A stretch of DNA of 64,000 nucleotides from Moraxella sp. VT-16-12 (GTDB lineage: Bacteria > Pseudomonadota > Gammaproteobacteria > Pseudomonadales > Moraxellaceae), in NCBI RefSeq assembly GCF_002224245.2, contig NZ_NKHK02000002.1, positions 185,685 through 249,684 on the forward strand, given 5' to 3'. A program made the position numbers and the translations under genes. The notes under the pieces were generated by a model, which did no database searches, was not told the origin of the DNA, and saw only the letters and a list, made by a program, of their open reading frames with translations. Every line of letters starts with the position of its first letter. The stretch's first letter is position 1. This document shows positions 23,153 through 32,173 of the stretch, piece after piece.

Positions 23153-23440
23153 TTAGCCTTCAAGTACGCCAAGCACATCAGATTCTTTCATGATAAGCAG
23201 CTCTTCGCCATCTACTTTGACGGTTTGACCTGCGTATTGACCAAACAGAACTTTGTCGCCAACTTTAACATCCAAAGGACGTACGCCATTGTCGGTGATT
23301 TGACCATTGCCCACGGCGATGACTTCACCTTGTTGGGGTTTTTCTTGGGCAGAACCCGGTAGCAAAATGCCACCTGCGGTTTTTTGCTCTTCTTCGGTAC
23401 GGCGAACGACAATGCGGTCGTGCAAAGGACGAATAGACAT
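23153..23440 (-). CDS. groS: Co-chaperonin GroES
   Basis: GroES is the heptameric lid of the GroEL chamber. The 95-residue length is standard, with the start [14 protein letters not shown], the mobile loop ([20 protein letters not shown]) and [21 protein letters not shown] precedes the ATG. It is the first gene of the operon and lies about 50 bp downstream of a sigma-32 type promoter. Confidence 0.99.
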   Translation of the reverse strand: MSIRPLHDRIVVRRTEEEQKTAGGILLPGSAQEKPQQGEVIAVGNGQITDNGVRPLDVKVGDKVLFGQYAGQTVKVDGEELLIMKESDVLGVLEG

Positions 23441-23492
23441 AGATTTTCTCCATTAAACTGACAAATCACTGGTCAAACCAGATTGCCCTTAA

Positions 23493-23521
23493 ACATGGTG
23501 TTTGGGGTAAATTTTTTCAAG
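23493..23521 (-). promoter_or_regulatory. Sigma-32 (heat-shock) type promoter of groSL
   Basis: On the minus strand CTTGAAA (23515-23521), a 14-base spacer, and CACCATGT (23493-23500) match the sigma-32 consensus CTTGAAA - N11-16 - CCCCATNT with one mismatch in the -10. No CIRCE inverted repeat is seen, so control by sigma-32 rather than HrcA is inferred. Confidence 0.75.
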
Positions 23522-23545
23522 GCTTTTTTAAAAATTTTCCTACCA

Positions 23546-25000
23546 CTACTGACAAAACACATATCGCTCACCAAAATCTGTTTTTGGATTTATCAGATAG
23601 TTCACCACATGAGTGTCCACACACGCATTCATGTCCGACAAACTGACCGTATGACCATAATAAGGCGTATAAATCAGCGTATCATTAAAGCGGTCTGCCA
23701 TGGTTTTGGCATTGGCAAAGGGGGTGGCAAAATCATATTTTTGGGCAACAAACAATAAATTTGGCGTGGCGGTCGTAACAAGATTTTCGTTCAAATCATC
23801 AACTGCTTGCCATTGCCAATGATAGCAAGCATCTAGGTACTCATCATCACGTTTGGGAGTGATGTCATCATAAGGGGCTTGTTTGTCAATGATTTTGGCT
23901 TGTTTGATGTAGTCATCTTTGGATAATTTTGGGGCAGAATCAGCACAATTCACCAAAGTCAAAGCGTCTTCACTAAATCCCTGTTCGCCAAATTCAGCAA
24001 TCAGTTGCTGGATATTGTACTCGCTTGTCTGCCCCTTATCTAACTGAGCAAACATGACATACAAATCCTGCCAATAGCTTTCATCTGTCAAATTGTTATT
24101 AAAAATCTTTAATATGCTTTCACTGTCTATCAAATCGCCATTTTTATCGGTCAGATTTTTTTGTTCAATGTCTTTTAGCTTGGCAATAAACGCTTGATTG
24201 GGGTCTTGGTTTCTGTCAAACACACAATCGGCAGGGCAATTTTTCATAAACGCCTCAAAAGCCACCTGAGCACCTTTGTATTGATGATGCAAAATCGTAA
24301 ACAGCTCTTCGCTGGTATCCACCACCCCATCTAACACGCCTGCTCTAAGATGGCTTGGGTAATGCTCGGCATATTTGGCAACCAGCTTTGTACCATAAGA
24401 GTAGCCAAGCATTGACCAAGTATCATCACCCAAACTTTGACGAATCATCTCCAAATCACGCACCACCTGCTTTGAGCTGATAAAAGGCAAGATGTCTGCC
24501 CCTGTGTGCTTAATACAAGCATTCATATAAGCCTGAGCATCGCTGTCGTCTTGCTCACCACAACTGATGGCAGGGTTAGATGGGCTGATACCACGGGGAG
24601 CATAACCCAATATATGAAAATTATACCTAAGTCGCTGCCCGAATGCATCTGTCATCATCATGCCCATATCAAGACTATGACTACCAGGTCCACCATTTAA
24701 AATCAGTAAATCACCCATGGTGATTTCGCTGTGGCTAGGCAGGCGAGTGAGCGGTATGACAAAGTGTCTGCCATCTGGTTTATCATAATCCACAGGCACA
24801 CTCACAGTGGCACATTGCAATTTGACAGATGGTGGCACAACAAACCATGACAAATAAGCAAGACGATAGCATGACTGCCAAACGATGTCGCCTTGACGGG
24901 TGGACTGGCTGATTATATACAAATAAAACCCCAGCAAAACAACTATGATGATGGCAAGCAATAAGGCGATGTATGTTAAAACTTTTTTAATAAACTGCAT
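23546..25000 (-). CDS. Membrane-anchored alpha/beta hydrolase, TAP-like
   Basis: A 484-residue hydrolase of the tripeptidyl-aminopeptidase-like or proline-iminopeptidase type. An N-terminal membrane anchor (VLTYIALLLAIIIVVLLGFYLYI) is followed by the oxyanion motif LLILNGGPGSHS, the nucleophile elbow GYSYGTK, and a C-terminal TAP-like domain (NLLFVAQKYDFATPFANA for the Asp region and YGHTVSL for the His). It probably faces the periplasm. Substrate unknown. I prefer the ATG at 25000 (MQFIKKV); an upstream in-frame start at 25054 would add 18 hydrophobic residues. Confidence 0.85.
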   Translation of the reverse strand: MQFIKKVLTYIALLLAIIIVVLLGFYLYIISQSTRQGDIVWQSCYRLAYLSWFVVPPSVKLQCATVSVPVDYDKPDGRHFVIPLTRLPSHSEITMGDLLILNGGPGSHSLDMGMMMTDAFGQRLRYNFHILGYAPRGISPSNPAISCGEQDDSDAQAYMNACIKHTGADILPFISSKQVVRDLEMIRQSLGDDTWSMLGYSYGTKLVAKYAEHYPSHLRAGVLDGVVDTSEELFTILHHQYKGAQVAFEAFMKNCPADCVFDRNQDPNQAFIAKLKDIEQKNLTDKNGDLIDSESILKIFNNNLTDESYWQDLYVMFAQLDKGQTSEYNIQQLIAEFGEQGFSEDALTLVNCADSAPKLSKDDYIKQAKIIDKQAPYDDITPKRDDEYLDACYHWQWQAVDDLNENLVTTATPNLLFVAQKYDFATPFANAKTMADRFNDTLIYTPYYGHTVSLSDMNACVDTHVVNYLINPKTDFGERYVFCQ

Positions 25001-25231
25001 AAAAATACCACAAATAAAAACGCACAAAACACATGAAACGTTATATGATAGCAATCCTTATGGTTAAAAGACTAAGATTGATAAAATCCATCAGTTTTTT
25101 TAAATCAAATGCCCATTTTTACAACAATTTAGTAAATTTACTCACAAAATACTACAAAACCCTATCAAATTGTCCTTGTAAATGTAACAAGATATATCCA
25201 TTATATAGCTTCAAAACATCCGAGAGAACCA

Positions 25232-25924
25232 ATGAACGTATTTGCCACTTTTTTAAAAACAACTGCCATCGCCACCATAAGTATTGGCACGGCTTTATCT
25301 GCCCATGCTGCTGATTTATCAGGCTTTTCTGCCACCTACACCGTCAAAGCAGACGGCAAAAACGGAACTGCCACACGCACCCTAAGCAAAAACGGCAACA
25401 GTTATAACTACACCGTCAAAGCCAGTGCCGCAGGGATTGCTAGTGTCAATCAATCAGCAAGTTTTAGCTTATCAAATGGTAAAATTTTACCATCAAGCTC
25501 CAATATGTCCGTAAAAATATTTGGTGTGGGCAACACACACAACATTAAATTTAACAATGGGGCAAAAACCGCCGTCTCTACCTACAAAGGCAAATCCACC
25601 ACCCTAAAAATGAGCGGGCAAGCTTATGATGATTTGAGCCTAGAAGCCCAAATCCGCCAAGAGCTTATCAATGGCAGATTTAGTGGCAGCTATCAGCTGG
25701 TCAAAAAAACCAACATAGAAACCACCCGTTTTAAAAAATCAGGCAACAGTAAAATCACCGTGCCAGCAGGAACTTATGATGTTGTACGCATTGACCGTGT
25801 GCATGACGACAAAGGGCGGGCAACAAGTTTTTGGGTTGCTCCAAGTCTAAACTATCTTCCCATTAAAGTCAGCCAAACCAACGATGGCAAAACCATCACC
25901 ATGGAGCTAAGCAAAGTACACTAA
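25232..25924 (+). CDS. Secreted DUF3108-domain protein
   Basis: A 230-residue periplasmic protein with a signal peptide (likely cut after SAHA, residue 26). The mature part is a beta-rich DUF3108-type fold: GFSATYTVKADGKNGTATRTL, SASFSLSNGKILPSS, then VPAGTYDVVRIDRVH and SFWVAPSLNYLPIKV near the C terminus. Function is unknown, though relatives are often linked to the envelope. GAGAGAACC precedes the ATG, and a terminator follows at once, so it is a single-gene unit. Confidence 0.85.
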   Translation: MNVFATFLKTTAIATISIGTALSAHAADLSGFSATYTVKADGKNGTATRTLSKNGNSYNYTVKASAAGIASVNQSASFSLSNGKILPSSSNMSVKIFGVGNTHNIKFNNGAKTAVSTYKGKSTTLKMSGQAYDDLSLEAQIRQELINGRFSGSYQLVKKTNIETTRFKKSGNSKITVPAGTYDVVRIDRVHDDKGRATSFWVAPSLNYLPIKVSQTNDGKTITMELSKVH

Positions 25925-25928
25925 AACC

Positions 25929-25952
25929 AAAAGCCCCACAGTTGGGGCTTTG
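25929..25952. terminator. Terminator after the DUF3108 gene
   Basis: AAAAGCCCCA, a short CAGT loop and TGGGGCTTT form a strong stem between two convergent genes. The T run is short. Confidence 0.75.
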
Positions 25953-25972
25953 TGTGATACGCAAGGGCATCA

Positions 25973-26350
25973 TTATAAATAGCTGCTGAGACGCCGAACC
26001 AAATTTGCCCTTTGAGCTTGGCAAAAAGCGGGTTTGTCAGCGACAATTTGACTTTGCCAATTTGTCAAGATTGGGTCAATTTTCCCAAGCAATTCATCCA
26101 TCATCTCATCTTGCTCATCTGATGAAAATTTTTTGTGGCACATGGTCAAACGTTCATTCATGACAGTGGTCGCTTGGGCATATTGTTGTGTAATGATGGG
26201 GTTAATATCATCATCGCAAGGAGCAACATAACTCATCAGCAGAATGACATCTTGATGTAGTGCTTGACAGCTTTTTTTTGTTGGCACAAATGCAGGTGAT
26301 GCCATCGCCAATATTGGCAATATCACCAAGATTAAAAAGGCTCTTTTCAT
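25973..26350 (-). CDS. Small secreted protein downstream of ygfX
   Basis: I do not recognise this 125-residue protein. It has a signal peptide (MKRAFLILVILPILAMASPAFV) and a helical mature part with four Cys (KSCQAL, APCDDD, TMCHKK, AFCQAQ) that could make two disulfides in the periplasm. I chose the ATG at 26350 because AAGGA lies 8 bases upstream. It starts 14 bases after the ygfX stop, so it is probably cotranscribed with sdhE-ygfX. Confidence 0.65.
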   Translation of the reverse strand: MKRAFLILVILPILAMASPAFVPTKKSCQALHQDVILLMSYVAPCDDDINPIITQQYAQATTVMNERLTMCHKKFSSDEQDEMMDELLGKIDPILTNWQSQIVADKPAFCQAQRANLVRRLSSYL

Positions 26351-26363
26351 GGAGTTATCCTTA

Positions 26364-26789
26364 TTAGTATCCGCCAAAATTCGCTTGGGCGGCTAACTTG
26401 CAAAACGTGGTCTTTGGCACACTGTCATAAAATACCCAAGTTGTTAAGGGTTGTTTGTGTGGCTCTACCACATAAAAAGACAGACGCACCGCCTGTCCAA
26501 AGCCAAAATCTACCAAATGAGCATTATTCAAATACGCTTGCCAAACCTGTCTGTCATCAACAAATACACCCAAATCCCACAGCTCATCAGGGTCTTTGGT
26601 GGACAACTCACAAAGTGGCACATCATTTATCCAATCTTGCCAAACACAAAAAACCGCCACGCCTGCCACAAGCCCCATCTGCCACCATGACAAATCAGCC
26701 CAATACACCAAAATCGCCACCAACCCAACAAACCCACAGCGAGCATACCAAAGGTATTTGGTTGGAGTAATGGCGGTATCTATGTACAT
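26364..26789 (-). CDS. YgfX/CptA-like membrane protein
   Basis: A 141-residue protein with two adjacent membrane segments near the N terminus (WYARCGFVGLVAILVYWADL and WWQMGLVAGVAVFCVW) and a cytoplasmic beta-rich tail with WVFYDSVPKTTFCKLAA near the end. This architecture and its place 3 bp after sdhE match YgfX (CptA), the partner of SdhE (YgfY/CptB) in gammaproteobacteria. YgfX has been described in E. coli as affecting cell division and cytoskeletal proteins. Sequence similarity is weak, so the name rests mainly on context and layout. Confidence 0.7.
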   Translation of the reverse strand: MYIDTAITPTKYLWYARCGFVGLVAILVYWADLSWWQMGLVAGVAVFCVWQDWINDVPLCELSTKDPDELWDLGVFVDDRQVWQAYLNNAHLVDFGFGQAVRLSFYVVEPHKQPLTTWVFYDSVPKTTFCKLAAQANFGGY

Positions 26790-26792
26790 TGC

Positions 26793-27050
26793 TTAGGCGT
26801 ATTTTAAGGTTTTGATTTTCTGGATAAGGTGTGCGACTTTTTCGTCATCAGGGCTGTCTTGCCCCAAGAAAAATAGCAACAAATCAGGGTCTTCATAACC
26901 AAGCAGCCGCTCAAACGCCGACTGTTCATCATCGTCTGCCAACAAATAATGCTCCTTGACATAAGGGTCTATATAATAGTCCAACTCCTTTAAACCACGG
27001 CGAGCTTGATAGATGATACGGCGTTGGTGCAAGGTAGGTTCTTTGCTCAT
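26793..27050 (-). CDS. sdhE: FAD assembly factor SdhE
   Basis: SdhE (YgfY/CptB) promotes covalent FAD attachment to succinate dehydrogenase flavoprotein SdhA. The 85-residue protein has the conserved RRGLKELD motif (RRIIYQARRGLKELDYYID) and the acidic helical body with FERLLGYEDPDLLLFFLG. It heads a small leftward unit with the ygfX-like gene and a small secreted protein. No sdh operon is in the window. Confidence 0.92.
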   Translation of the reverse strand: MSKEPTLHQRRIIYQARRGLKELDYYIDPYVKEHYLLADDDEQSAFERLLGYEDPDLLLFFLGQDSPDDEKVAHLIQKIKTLKYA

Positions 27051-27132
27051 TTTTTAACCTATTTTTTAAAATTTTGCTTATTCTTACATAAAATGGCAAA
27101 ATAAGCAACCAAATCCACCATCTAAATACCTC

Positions 27133-27939
27133 ATGACACCAACACGCCCAAAAATCATCTTTTTTGACATTGATGACACCCTTTTTATCAAAACCCAAAA
27201 CTGCCTTGCCCCAAACACCAAAACCGCCCTACTTGCCCTAAAAAACCAAGGCATCATCCCAGCGATTGCCACAGGTCGTGGTCGCTGTGTGTTTCCGCCT
27301 TGTATCAATGAGCTGATTGATGAGATTGGCATTGAATTATTTATCACCATCAATGGGCAATATAATGAATATCAAGGCAAACTATTAAGCCATTTTCCGC
27401 TCAACCATCAGCAAATCCACCGCACCACCGCCCACCTACACACCAAGCGTATCGCCTATGGCTATATGACTGCCAATGAGATTATTGGTTTTGATGAAAC
27501 GCCTGCCATGACAGAAGCTTTGACATCACTACATATCCCTTATCGCATTGATAAAGTTGAAAATTTTGACAAAAATACGCCCGTCTATCAACTGTTGGCA
27601 TTTTATGATGATAATAAAAACGCCAGCTTTGATTTAGGACATCATCTAAGTGATGACCTAAAAAGCACACGTTGGCACAAATTGGGCGTAGATATTTTGG
27701 ACAAACATGGCTCAAAAGCTCGTGGCATACAGATGACGCTTGATAAACTGGGACTAGATATGGCAGATGTTTGGGCGTTTGGAGATGGTTTAAATGACAT
27801 AGAAATGCTGTCATCGGTGGGTTTTGGTGTGGCGATGGGTAATGCTCACTCTAATTTAAAGGCGGTGGCAGATTTTGTGTGCCCCAATCATAGTGATGAT
27901 GGAATTTATCAAGCATTGATAATGTTGGGCGTGATTTGA
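27133..27939 (+). CDS. HAD-superfamily hydrolase, Cof type
   Basis: A 268-residue phosphatase of the Cof (HAD IIB) subfamily. Motif I is FFDIDDTLF (nucleophile and acid Asp), motif II lies near IPAIATGRGR, the lysine is in HGSKARGIQ, and motif IV is VWAFGDGLNDIEML. Members remove phosphate from small metabolites such as sugar phosphates or flavin precursors; the substrate cannot be told here. The next gene starts 1 base after its stop, suggesting cotranscription. Confidence 0.9.
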   Translation: MTPTRPKIIFFDIDDTLFIKTQNCLAPNTKTALLALKNQGIIPAIATGRGRCVFPPCINELIDEIGIELFITINGQYNEYQGKLLSHFPLNHQQIHRTTAHLHTKRIAYGYMTANEIIGFDETPAMTEALTSLHIPYRIDKVENFDKNTPVYQLLAFYDDNKNASFDLGHHLSDDLKSTRWHKLGVDILDKHGSKARGIQMTLDKLGLDMADVWAFGDGLNDIEMLSSVGFGVAMGNAHSNLKAVADFVCPNHSDDGIYQALIMLGVI

Positions 27940-27940
27940 T

Positions 27941-28684
27941 ATGGGTGTCATCAAACCTTTTGTTTTGACAGCAATTTTTTTACCGCCATTACTATCTGCC
28001 TGCCAAGACTACCCCCAAACCAGCACGCCCTGCACCGCCTTATCTGTGCCATTTGCTCATACGGTATGCACGTTTCAGCCAGCACCAAAAAATACTAAGC
28101 TGTATTGGCAAGACCCTACTGGTGAACCGTTTTATAAATTTGATAAACTCATCCAACACACAGGTGAGTTGTCATTTGCCATGAATGCTGGTATGTATGA
28201 TGACAACTTTGCTCCCATTGGTTACACAGTGATTGATGGCACGACCATCAAAAAACTTAATCTTAATGATGGGCAAGGCAATTTTCATCTGTTGCCCAAC
28301 GGGGTGTTTTGGTGGAACGATGACGGTTTTTATGTGGACGAAAGTCATGCCTTTGCCACTAAACTCAGCCAAGGCACACGCCCAAAATACGCCACACAAT
28401 CAGGACCGATGTTGGTGATACAAGGGCAAATCCACCCCAAATTTGACCCAAAAAGCACGTCCACCAAAATCCGTAATGGCGTGGGCGTGGATTGTACAGA
28501 TGGGCAGATTTATTTTGTCATCAGTGATGAACCTGTCAATTTTTATGGCTTTGCTGATGTGTTTAAAGGTTTTGGCTGTCAAAATGCCTTGTTTTTAGAT
28601 GGCGGGGTTGCTTCTGCTTTATATGCCAAAAAATACCGCCATGATAAGCTCAACATGGCGGTCATGACAGCCATCACAGACTAG
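27941..28684 (+). CDS. Phosphodiester glycosidase-family (DUF2233) lipoprotein
   Basis: A 247-residue protein with a lipoprotein-type signal (FVLTAIFLPPLLSACQDY, Cys21) and the NAGPA/DUF2233 domain: GELSFAMNAGMYDDNFAPIG, then IRNGVGVDCTDGQIYFVISD and GCQNALFLDGGVASALY. Family members cleave phosphodiester or related bonds in sugars and are found in envelope contexts. Its stop codon shares the palindrome CTAG with the stop of the convergent prc gene, so the two genes overlap by 4 bases. Confidence 0.85.
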   Translation: MGVIKPFVLTAIFLPPLLSACQDYPQTSTPCTALSVPFAHTVCTFQPAPKNTKLYWQDPTGEPFYKFDKLIQHTGELSFAMNAGMYDDNFAPIGYTVIDGTTIKKLNLNDGQGNFHLLPNGVFWWNDDGFYVDESHAFATKLSQGTRPKYATQSGPMLVIQGQIHPKFDPKSTSTKIRNGVGVDCTDGQIYFVISDEPVNFYGFADVFKGFGCQNALFLDGGVASALYAKKYRHDKLNMAVMTAITD

Positions 28685-30885
28685 GGAGTGGTGTTATTTG
28701 CCTTAGCATCAAACATCAAAGTCGCCGCTTCTATCACAAAGGCTTCTTCTTCTGGCAGTTTGGGGCGTTCATTTTCCTTCATCAGGCTACGCTCTTCTGC
28801 CAAAGCGTCTATGCTTGCTTGATAAGTTGTCCAATCAGTATAGGGCTTTTCACCTGTGGCTTGACGGCGAGTATTTTCTGCCATGAGCATTTTTTGCTCC
28901 ACCAAATCTGCCTTAGCACGGCGTTTGTCAATGTCCACATCAGCAGGTTGTTTGTCATCATCAAGCTGTCTGATGGCATTAAGTTCACTTAGGTACCTAA
29001 ACTGCGGATTGGTGCTTTGACGTGTTTTTGATTGACTGGCAAGTGTCTCTATCAAACCCTTGGTGTATTTGCCTTCGGGGGTGAATGATGTGGCTTTGAT
29101 GGTGTCCCATTCTAAGGGGTTTTTGTACTCTCGCTCACCAAATTCTATGCCTTCATAAATATTTACAAGCTCCACATCAGGCACCACGCCTTTATTTTGG
29201 GTGCTGCCACCGTTGATACGATAAAATTTACGCTGAGTCAAGGTTGCTGAGCCAAGTGCCAAATCATCACGCTGAACCTGTGCTGAGCCTTTACCTGTGG
29301 TTGTGCTACCCACCACCAAGCCCCGCCCATAGTCTTGTACAGCAGCAGCAAAAATCTCAGAAGCCGATGCAGAGCCTAAATTAATCAGCACCGCCATGTC
29401 GCCTGCATAAAGCTGTTTGCCTTCATCTTTGTCAGCATAAACTTGCACATTACCTTGATTATCACGGATTTGCACCAAAGGACCTTCTTTGATAAACAGC
29501 CCAAGCATTTTTGCCACTTCATCTAGTGAGCCACCGGGGTTATTACGCAAATCCACAATCAAACCATCAATGTTTTCATGATTTAGGGCATTTAGGGCTT
29601 TTTCGGTATCAAGACTGACCGCCCTGTATTCGCTCGCTCCACTGCGGCGAGCCTGAAAATTCAAATAAAAACTTGGTATCTCCAACACGCCCACACGTTT
29701 TATGCCACCACGATAAGGCACTTCCACCACACGATGATGAACGCCTGTGTCTTCTTGCTCAATCACATCACGCACAATGGTTACGTTGCGAGCGGCACTG
29801 TCTGGTGTGTTGGGCTGTTTTACTCTGACAGTAACGGACGTTCCCCTAGCCCCACGAATGAGCGACACAATCTCTCGCACACTAAATCCAACCACATCCA
29901 CCATCGGCTCGCCATCTTGAGCAACCCCCAAAATCAAATCATTGGCACGAATTTGTCCTGTTTTTTGGGCAGGACCACCATCCACCAAAGTAACAATGCG
30001 AGTGTAGTCAGGATTTTTGCGGTCAGGGCGGATAGATACGCCAATGCCTTCCAACTGTAAATTTGTCTGAATTTGCATTTCATTGGCTTGCACAGGAGCA
30101 AAATAATTGCTGTGCGGATCATAAGTCATCATCGCCGTATTTAAAATCGTCTCCATAATCTCATCGTTTTTTAGGCGAGCTAACTGTTGCTCTTGACGAG
30201 TCAGACGATTTAACAAAATCTCTTTTGGTGTACGCTCATCGCCACGCACCAAATCTTGACCACGAGACAACTCAGGATTATCCAAAAACGCTTTATCTTT
30301 TGCTTTATCGTCTTCTTGCCCAAGCGTGATGCCAATTAAAGCAAATGTTGTCTGTTTACGCCAATATGCCATTTGCTCATCTTTGTTGGCAAAACGGGGG
30401 GCTTCTTCACGGTCAAGCACGATGGTGTCTTGGGTGTTTAGGCTGACATCGCTGGCAAGCAATGTTTTGGCAAAACCATAATACTCATTGGAACGGGTGC
30501 GATAACGCTCAAATATCTCAATCCCTGCTGACAAATCACCACGTTTTAAGCGAGCAGCAAAAGTGTTGGCATATTTTTTGGTAAATTCGTCCACATCTGA
30601 CTGCAAAAATAAAGTGCGAGATGGGTCAAGTTGGTCAAAATACATCGCCAAAATCTTCGCCCCCATCTCACGGTCTAGGGGCTGTTCCAAGTAATGCATA
30701 CGGTCCAATAAAAGAGCGACTTGGCGAGTGGTTACTTTTTGTTCTGTATTTGGCTCAAAACCCACTTTATCAGATGCCATCGCCGCACTGATGTAGCTTT
30801 GGGCAAAAATTGCACCTGCCGCCACCGTGGCGACACCTGATAATAGATATTGTGTTTTTGACATCATTTTAATTCCCGATTTCAT
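28681..30885 (-). CDS. prc: Tail-specific (C-terminal processing) protease
   Basis: A periplasmic S41 protease that degrades or processes proteins from the C terminus, including envelope enzymes. The 734-residue protein is full length for the Prc type: signal sequence, an N-terminal helical domain, a PDZ domain (IGVSIRPDRKNPDYTRIVTL...), and the catalytic core with Ser in NLGSASASEIFAAAVQDYGR and Lys in GSTTTGKGSAQ, then a C-terminal DUF3340-type region. An in-frame ATG at 30867 (MMSKTQYLL) is also a possible start. Confidence 0.95.
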   Translation of the reverse strand: MKSGIKMMSKTQYLLSGVATVAAGAIFAQSYISAAMASDKVGFEPNTEQKVTTRQVALLLDRMHYLEQPLDREMGAKILAMYFDQLDPSRTLFLQSDVDEFTKKYANTFAARLKRGDLSAGIEIFERYRTRSNEYYGFAKTLLASDVSLNTQDTIVLDREEAPRFANKDEQMAYWRKQTTFALIGITLGQEDDKAKDKAFLDNPELSRGQDLVRGDERTPKEILLNRLTRQEQQLARLKNDEIMETILNTAMMTYDPHSNYFAPVQANEMQIQTNLQLEGIGVSIRPDRKNPDYTRIVTLVDGGPAQKTGQIRANDLILGVAQDGEPMVDVVGFSVREIVSLIRGARGTSVTVRVKQPNTPDSAARNVTIVRDVIEQEDTGVHHRVVEVPYRGGIKRVGVLEIPSFYLNFQARRSGASEYRAVSLDTEKALNALNHENIDGLIVDLRNNPGGSLDEVAKMLGLFIKEGPLVQIRDNQGNVQVYADKDEGKQLYAGDMAVLINLGSASASEIFAAAVQDYGRGLVVGSTTTGKGSAQVQRDDLALGSATLTQRKFYRINGGSTQNKGVVPDVELVNIYEGIEFGEREYKNPLEWDTIKATSFTPEGKYTKGLIETLASQSKTRQSTNPQFRYLSELNAIRQLDDDKQPADVDIDKRRAKADLVEQKMLMAENTRRQATGEKPYTDWTTYQASIDALAEERSLMKENERPKLPEEEAFVIEAATLMFDAKANNTTP

Positions 30886-31091
30886 GTTTGTATTTTAAAC
30901 AAACTAAAATTTCATCACATTTTCAACAAATAACGTGTCATCTAAAAACATCAACACGCAAAAATTGGTCTATCTTACCATAACTATTCTTACAAAATCA
31001 TGGTTTTTTCTTAGCAATTTTCATGCCACTTGGTAAAAGTGAGCAAATTCATGGCATAATACGCAATATTTTTCAACACATAAGGCGCATC

Positions 31092-32159
31092 ATGGCAAAC
31101 GGCATTATCATGGCAGACGTGGACGGCACAACCTTAACAGATGCTGACAAAGAATTTTTAAAACACCCACAGATTGGCGGTATCATCTTATTTAAAAGAA
31201 ACGTAACAGACCCTGCTGGGGTGCGAGCTTTAACCGACAGCATGCGTTCGGTCAATCCAAAGCTCATCATCGCCGCCGACCAAGAAGGCGGACGTGTGGC
31301 ACGGTTTAAAGAAGGCTTTTCGCCTTTGCCTGCCATGGGACAGCTGGGGGCAATCTATGATGACAATCCCACGCTTGCCCTAGATTTGGCGTATGATGTG
31401 GGTTATTTGATGGCGTGCGAAGTGCTGGCGGTGGGGGTGGACATTAGTTTTGCTCCTGTCATGGACATTGATGGGTGCAGTCTTGTCATTGGCGACCGTG
31501 CTTTTCATGCCAACCCCGATGTGGTTACGGCACTATCATCACGCTTTATAGATGGCATGAATGACGCTGGCATGAAAGCCACAGGCAAGCATTTTCCCGG
31601 TCATGGCTCCATCGCTCCTGACTCACACATCTGCGATGCGATAGACACACGCAGTTTTGATGAGATTGTGGCGTGTGATTTGGTCAGTTTTAAAAACAAC
31701 CTTCACAAACTGTCCGCTCTCATGCCTGCACATGTGATATTTAGCCAAATTGATGATAAGCCTGCGGGATTTTCAAAAATCTGGCTACAAGACATTTTAA
31801 GAAAGAAGTTTGGTTATGATGGCGTGCTGTTTTCAGATGATTTGTCCATGAAAGCGGCGGCGGTCGTGGGCGATGTGGGCGAACGTGTTAAATTTGCCAT
31901 CAGTGCTGGGTGCGACATGGCTTTGGTGTGTAATAGCCGTGAAAGTGCCATGCTTGCTGTGCAGACCGCCAAAACATTACCCGACACGCCAAACCGCTTT
32001 GCGTGCATGAAAAGCAACATTCCTGCATGGCAAGGGGATTTGTCCACCACTTGTGCTGCTTTTGCTCACTACCAACAAGCAAAAACCAATGTGGCACAGG
32101 CGTTTTTTGCTGACACCATCGCACAAGACACCAAAGACCCCACCGAGTATCTCTCCTAA
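31092..32159 (+). CDS. nagZ: Beta-N-acetylhexosaminidase NagZ
   Basis: NagZ (GH3) removes N-acetylglucosamine from anhydromuropeptides during peptidoglycan recycling in the cytoplasm. The protein shows IIMADVDGTTLTDADKEFL, PQIGGIILFKRN, AADQEGGRVARF, the catalytic loop KHFPGHGSIAPDSH and FSDDLSMKAA. I placed the start at the ATG at 31092, which follows AAGGCGC and gives the usual family N terminus; an in-frame upstream start at 31023 would add 23 residues unlike the family. Confidence 0.94.
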   Translation: MANGIIMADVDGTTLTDADKEFLKHPQIGGIILFKRNVTDPAGVRALTDSMRSVNPKLIIAADQEGGRVARFKEGFSPLPAMGQLGAIYDDNPTLALDLAYDVGYLMACEVLAVGVDISFAPVMDIDGCSLVIGDRAFHANPDVVTALSSRFIDGMNDAGMKATGKHFPGHGSIAPDSHICDAIDTRSFDEIVACDLVSFKNNLHKLSALMPAHVIFSQIDDKPAGFSKIWLQDILRKKFGYDGVLFSDDLSMKAAAVVGDVGERVKFAISAGCDMALVCNSRESAMLAVQTAKTLPDTPNRFACMKSNIPAWQGDLSTTCAAFAHYQQAKTNVAQAFFADTIAQDTKDPTEYLS

Positions 32160-32173
32160 TCAAAGACAATATC

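Noticed and set aside
23441..23492. Possible CIRCE element before groS
   Set aside because: No TTAGCACTC-N9-GAGTGCTAA inverted repeat is present; the sigma-32 type promoter explains heat-shock control better.
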